Shown here in pieces: positions 60,711 through 64,000 of a DNA stretch of 64,000 bases (position 1 is its first letter; each line of letters begins with the position of its first letter). This stretch comes from Spisula solida (taxonomy: Eukaryota > Mollusca > Bivalvia > Venerida > Mactridae). Where the stretch lies: positions 8,816,501 to 8,880,500 of the forward strand of contig OX365944.1 of NCBI GenBank assembly GCA_947247005.1, in the 5' to 3' direction. The position numbers and the translations under genes are program-made. The notes beneath the pieces were generated by a model. That model searched no databases and was not told the origin of the DNA. It was given only the letters and a program-made list of their open reading frames with translations.

Positions 60711-63500
60711 ATATGTCTTCCACACAATATTGACTGACGTTCTAATAATTTAGTGTATGTCCTTACATGAAATTCGCCTGGGTGTAATATGCAGTATGTC
60801 GGGCAAACTGGTAGATCACTTAAAATCCGATTTCGAGAACACAAATATAACTCTAGTAACAATAAAAGGGCACGAAATTTCATTTACCAACATTTTCGTA
60901 ATAATGGTCACAGTTTCAATAATGCCTCCGTACAACCAGTAGAGTGTATACAATATGACGATAAGGCCACTAAAAGTTATAAAATTAAAGCCAGACAACT
61001 TGCTGAACTAAAATGGATGAAAAATTTACAGACACCTTTTCCCCTTGGCTTAAATGATAATATTTATCAGGAAGGCAATATTTCTAAAGATCCTAGTATT
61101 GACATTTTTTCTATTTGTTCTATAAGGAAAAGGAAATCTAGATCTCATGGTAGGAGGCGTAATGGCAATATCAAACGTAAATCACGCTTAGTGTTGACTG
61201 TTGGTTATCTAGATATTATTCACAAGCAGTCTGGTAAACATTCCATGTTGTCTTGTCTTGGAACAATGTCTTTATCGTCCCTTGTTACCATTGACAATGA
61301 AGCAGATTCTATTTTTATTCAATCTAATCCTTTATATAATACTGCCTCATTGATCCAAAGTTATACACAACATGTTTTAAGACCTCATATAGAAAAAGAA
61401 GCTGATCTTAAACGACATTTCTTGAAGCTCTTGTATGTTAATAAAGGGATAGATTTTGTGGATGTACAAAGCATCTTAAGAGATCATAGTGTTATTGATT
61501 CTGTTCCCAAATATTTCAAAAACTCTGAATGTCCTATTATTTGTTACAAATATAAAAAACCTATCAGAAGTGTTATTTTCAACTATAATCAAATTGTATC
61601 AGATCTTGATATAATAAGCAACACCCCTACTAGTTGTAATTGTGTATCTTCTAAATTTTGTTATACTCCAGCCGGTCACATCATCACTGGGGACTTCAGT
61701 ATTTTGAATAAAAACATTCGTAAGTTGTTTTCAAAAGGGCCTAAATATAGATTTCCCTCTAAAATTGATTTTAACCGATGTAGAACAGAAATAGCTAATT
61801 CTATCGAAGAGTTTTGTTTAAAGTGGAGCCGTAGAGAGAAAGCGGATCCTAGCTCATTATCATCTTGGAAACGAGCTTTCTTAAATATAATGGAAAAACG
61901 TATTCAATTCTACCAGTCTAATCCTACACTTTTACCCCCTAAGCCTAGATCTTCTTTTCGCCAGTTAAAATTAGACATACAAAATATTCATAATAATTTC
62001 GTTTTGGTTCCTGCTGATAAGGCTTCTAATAATATCATTATCATTTGACGATTACATTATGTTAATGTATTATCTAATGAACTTTCCTCTACCAATGCTT
62101 TTACGCCAACACTGTTTTCTGAGAGCGACATTGTGGATCTTCATAAAACTAGCTGCGATACACTTAAAACTAGTATATGCGAAGGCCAACACAAACTACC
62201 AACTATGTATTGGATTCCCAAACTGCATAAGACCCCTTACAAAGCCCGTTTCATTTCTAATTCTAGTGCTTGCACAACTACCAATGTGTCTAAATTACTA
62301 ACTTCATGTTTAACTGCTATAAAAGTTCATGTCCAACGATACTGTGAAAAGACTTATGAAAATTCTGGTATTAATTTATTTTGGTCTGTTAAAAATTCTG
62401 GAGTTATTCTTGACAAAATCCATAGGAAACAATATATTTCTTCTCTTAGTACTTACGATTTTTCAACATTATATACCACACTGCCACATGCTCGTATCAA
62501 AGATAAATTAATAGCGCTGGTCGAGAAAACATTTGGTAGAGAGAAAACCACATTTCTGGCATGCAGTTATTCTAATGCATATTTTACTAACAACATATCA
62601 GATCAATTTACTATGTGGACCTGCAGAGAGGTCTGTGAAGCCCTTATTTTTCTTCTTGACAACATTTTTGTAAGGCTGGGCAATACCATTTATAGACAAA
62701 TTATCGGTATTCCTATGGGAACTAATTGTGCACCTCTTGTCGCAGATCTGTTTTTATATTGTTATGAACGCGATTTCATGTTAAAATTGTCTCCCGAACA
62801 CCAATCTGAGGAAATTACAGCGTTCAATAATACGTCCCGATACCTTGATGACATTTTAAATATTGACAATCCTTACTTTTCTAATAAGATCGTAGAAATT
62901 TACCCAGCCGAATTAACACTAAATAAAGCTAATTCATCTGATACACGCGCATCATTCCTAGACCTTGACCTTGCTATAGAAGCAGGTCAAATTGTTAGTA
63001 AAATTTACGACAAGAGAGATGATTTTAACTTCGATATTGTAAATTACCCACACTTGGATGGAGATATTCCACGGTCAACTTCATATGGTGTTTACGCTTC
63101 TCAATTAATCCGTTTTGCTAGAGCTTGCTCTCGGGTGGAGGACTTTAATACTCGAAATCTTTGTATTACTAATAAGTTACTGCAACAAGGCTATCGCTTC
63201 CATAAACTTCGTAAAACGTTTGCAAAATTCTATAGGCGTAATTCAGATCTCATTTCTAAATATGGTACTAATTTAAAGACACTTCTGCGACAAGGTCTGT
63301 CTCAGCCTGAATTTTATGGTGATGTGCTTTACAAATTTCGAAGGATTCTGGGTCATAGCCACTTTCATGATGTGTTTCTCAAGATCATAAAACGTTTTCT
63401 GAGTAGAGGATATGACCCTTTAATTTTGCAACGGACTGCATGCTTAGCAGTGGGTCCATCTACAGCTCACCGCTATGCTTCTTATTTCATTGTGCGATGA
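60711..63500 (+). CDS. Naiad-type Penelope-like element: GIY-YIG nuclease + reverse transcriptase with in-frame TGA codons
   Basis: One frame runs from the insertion junction to TGA at 63498-63500, interrupted by TGA at 60735, 60768 and 62046. In order: GIY-YIG nuclease (SNNLVYVLT, QYVGQTGRSLKIRFREHK, RNFIYQHFRNNGHSF, ARQLAELKWMKNL); a basic segment (RKRKSRSHGRRR); the CxC linker (SCNCVSSKFCYTPAGH, 61632 on); then reverse transcriptase with motif A (TYDFSTLYTTLPH, Asp at 62457), motif B (GIPMGTNCAPLVADLFLY) and the catalytic YLDD (62841-62852). N-terminal nuclease plus CxC defines the Naiad/Chlamys group of Penelope-like retroelements; the product copies its RNA at nicked DNA. TGA 60768 gives VLT-TGA-NSPGCN, where a zinc-type Cys is expected, and 62046 gives NNIIII-TGA-RLHYVNV, also a usual Cys position. 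The start is missing (5'-truncated copy). Selenocysteine is the favoured reading; ordinary nonsense mutation is the alternative. Confidence 0.88.
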
Positions 63501-63511
63501 CCGGAAAATAT

Positions 63512-63574
63512 ACAGACTCTATGATATGCCTAACCTCAAGCCTTTGTGGACGGCTGGCATTGATGCCTGTCTGT
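63512..63574 (+). promoter_or_regulatory. Candidate SECIS element
   Basis: Helix I: ACAGAC (63512-63517) with GTCTGT (63569-63574). Internal loop: TCT and GCCT. Core: ATGA (63521-63524) opposite TGAT (63561-63564). Helix II: ATGCC (63526-63530) with GGCAT (63556-63560). AA at 63538-63539 lies 13 bases after ATGA on the unpaired 5' side. A small upper helix (GCC/GGC) closes a loop as in type 2 SECIS. Such elements direct Sec insertion at UGA. Helix II is shorter than usual and the element is close to the stop. Confidence 0.6.
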
Positions 63575-63822
63575 TACATTGTCTTGTCGTACCCTTAAAT
63601 GTTTTGCTCTCTTGTTGCTCTGACTTCTGATAGGTCATTGAGTACTTTCTGTGCTACTCGATGGTTGTATTTTATATAATGTTTCATGTTTTACATTCTT
63701 TTATTACCGGTCCATGTGGCCTTTTTGTTAGGGGGCATTACATGGCGGGAAACATTTATTTACACTGTCCTGTTCTATAAGGTTGTCTATTGGGTAAGTG
63801 CACTGTAAAACGTTTAAGCCCC

Positions 63823-63840
63823 CAGTGACAAGTGTCACTG
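63823..63840. repeat. Perfect 8-bp hairpin in the Naiad 3' region
   Basis: CAGTGACA-AG-TGTCACTG. Too short to assign a role. The surrounding sequence lacks the conserved core of a hammerhead ribozyme, in line with what is known of Naiads. Confidence 0.6.
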
Positions 63841-64000
63841 TCCGTTCCAAGGCGGAAGCCCTTTAGTCAACCTTCCTCTGTGTATGTACTGTCCACTTTA
63901 TAGTATAATTGGAAAAAATACAAAAATATTTGGCCACTGTGCCTTTTGTTAAACTTTATTAATTTTGTATGTGCCATTCTGCAATTGCGTTGTCCAGCAC

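Larger units (their letters stand above)
56700..60712. repeat. Segmental duplication, copy C
   Basis: Near-identical to 1-3981. In addition, 56294-56699 upstream matches copy B (10958-11340), so copy C is the most complete version in this window. On the right it is cut off by the Naiad element after CACGTACATAT. Confidence 0.93.
60713..64000 (+). mobile_element. Naiad Penelope-like element, 5'-truncated, running off the window
   Basis: The left junction is defined by comparison with copy A: both read CACGTACATAT (ending at 60712 and 3981) and then diverge. The element begins inside its own reading frame, as expected for 5' truncation of a retroelement. The 3' untranslated part continues to the window end with no visible poly(A) or target repeat, so the right boundary is outside. 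Confidence 0.8.

Noticed and set aside
60662..60998. Minus-strand frames overlapping the Naiad start
   Set aside because: They are shadows of the strongly supported plus-strand nuclease frame.

Overview
The window looks like a piece of a bivalve mollusc nuclear genome. It is AT-rich. Its genes have introns with GT/AG splice sites (a mitochondria-eating-protein-like gene and an SLC22-like transporter). It holds a B-box/coiled-coil gene of the kind expanded in bivalves, tandem 'GACCT' satellite of a type I associate with bivalves, many short inverted-repeat elements, and a Penelope-like retroelement of the Naiad type. The species cannot be named from the sequence alone.

Layout. (i) 1-3981 and 56700-60712 are two near-identical copies of one 4-kb segment. 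Each has a frameshifted B-box gene on the minus strand, a fold-back element and a 22-bp minisatellite. A third, partial and more diverged copy lies at 10958-12130. (ii) 4-11 kb is non-genic: an inverted-repeat unit, a 0.6-kb repeat shared with 51.9-52.5 kb, and a 4.7-kb fold-back element (6234-10957) whose unoccupied site can be read at about 56294. (iii) 13093-32161 is a 19-kb inverted-repeat element inside the GACCT satellite. It has a 4-bp target duplication AAGC, ~770-bp inverted repeats and inverted minisatellite arrays of 4.2 kb and 1.6 kb. I found no convincing gene in it. (iv) 34.1-38.2 kb holds the 3' exons of a MIEAP/SPATA18-like gene. (v) 39.8-48.7 kb holds an eight-exon SLC22-type transporter whose reading frame is broken by one missing base at the start of exon 2. 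(vi) 48.8-56.1 kb is mostly repeats: a duplicate of the MIEAP 3' flank, mariner- and pogo-like MITEs, a 57-bp tandem repeat and a 1.6-kb solo-LTR-like element. (vii) 60.7 kb to the window end is a 5'-truncated Naiad element inserted in the second copy of the 4-kb segment.

The most interesting item is the Naiad element. Its single reading frame (N-terminal GIY-YIG nuclease, CxC linker, reverse transcriptase) is open from the insertion junction to the C-terminus except for three TGA codons. At least two of these stand where the family has cysteine. A stem-loop with the layout of a SECIS element (AUGA/UGAU core, flanking helices, unpaired AA) starts 11 bases after the terminal TGA. The simplest reading is a selenoprotein-encoding retroelement, as has been reported for clam Naiads. 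The host genes visible here do not form a pathway; the rest of the window is mainly a record of repeat insertion, duplication and tandem amplification.
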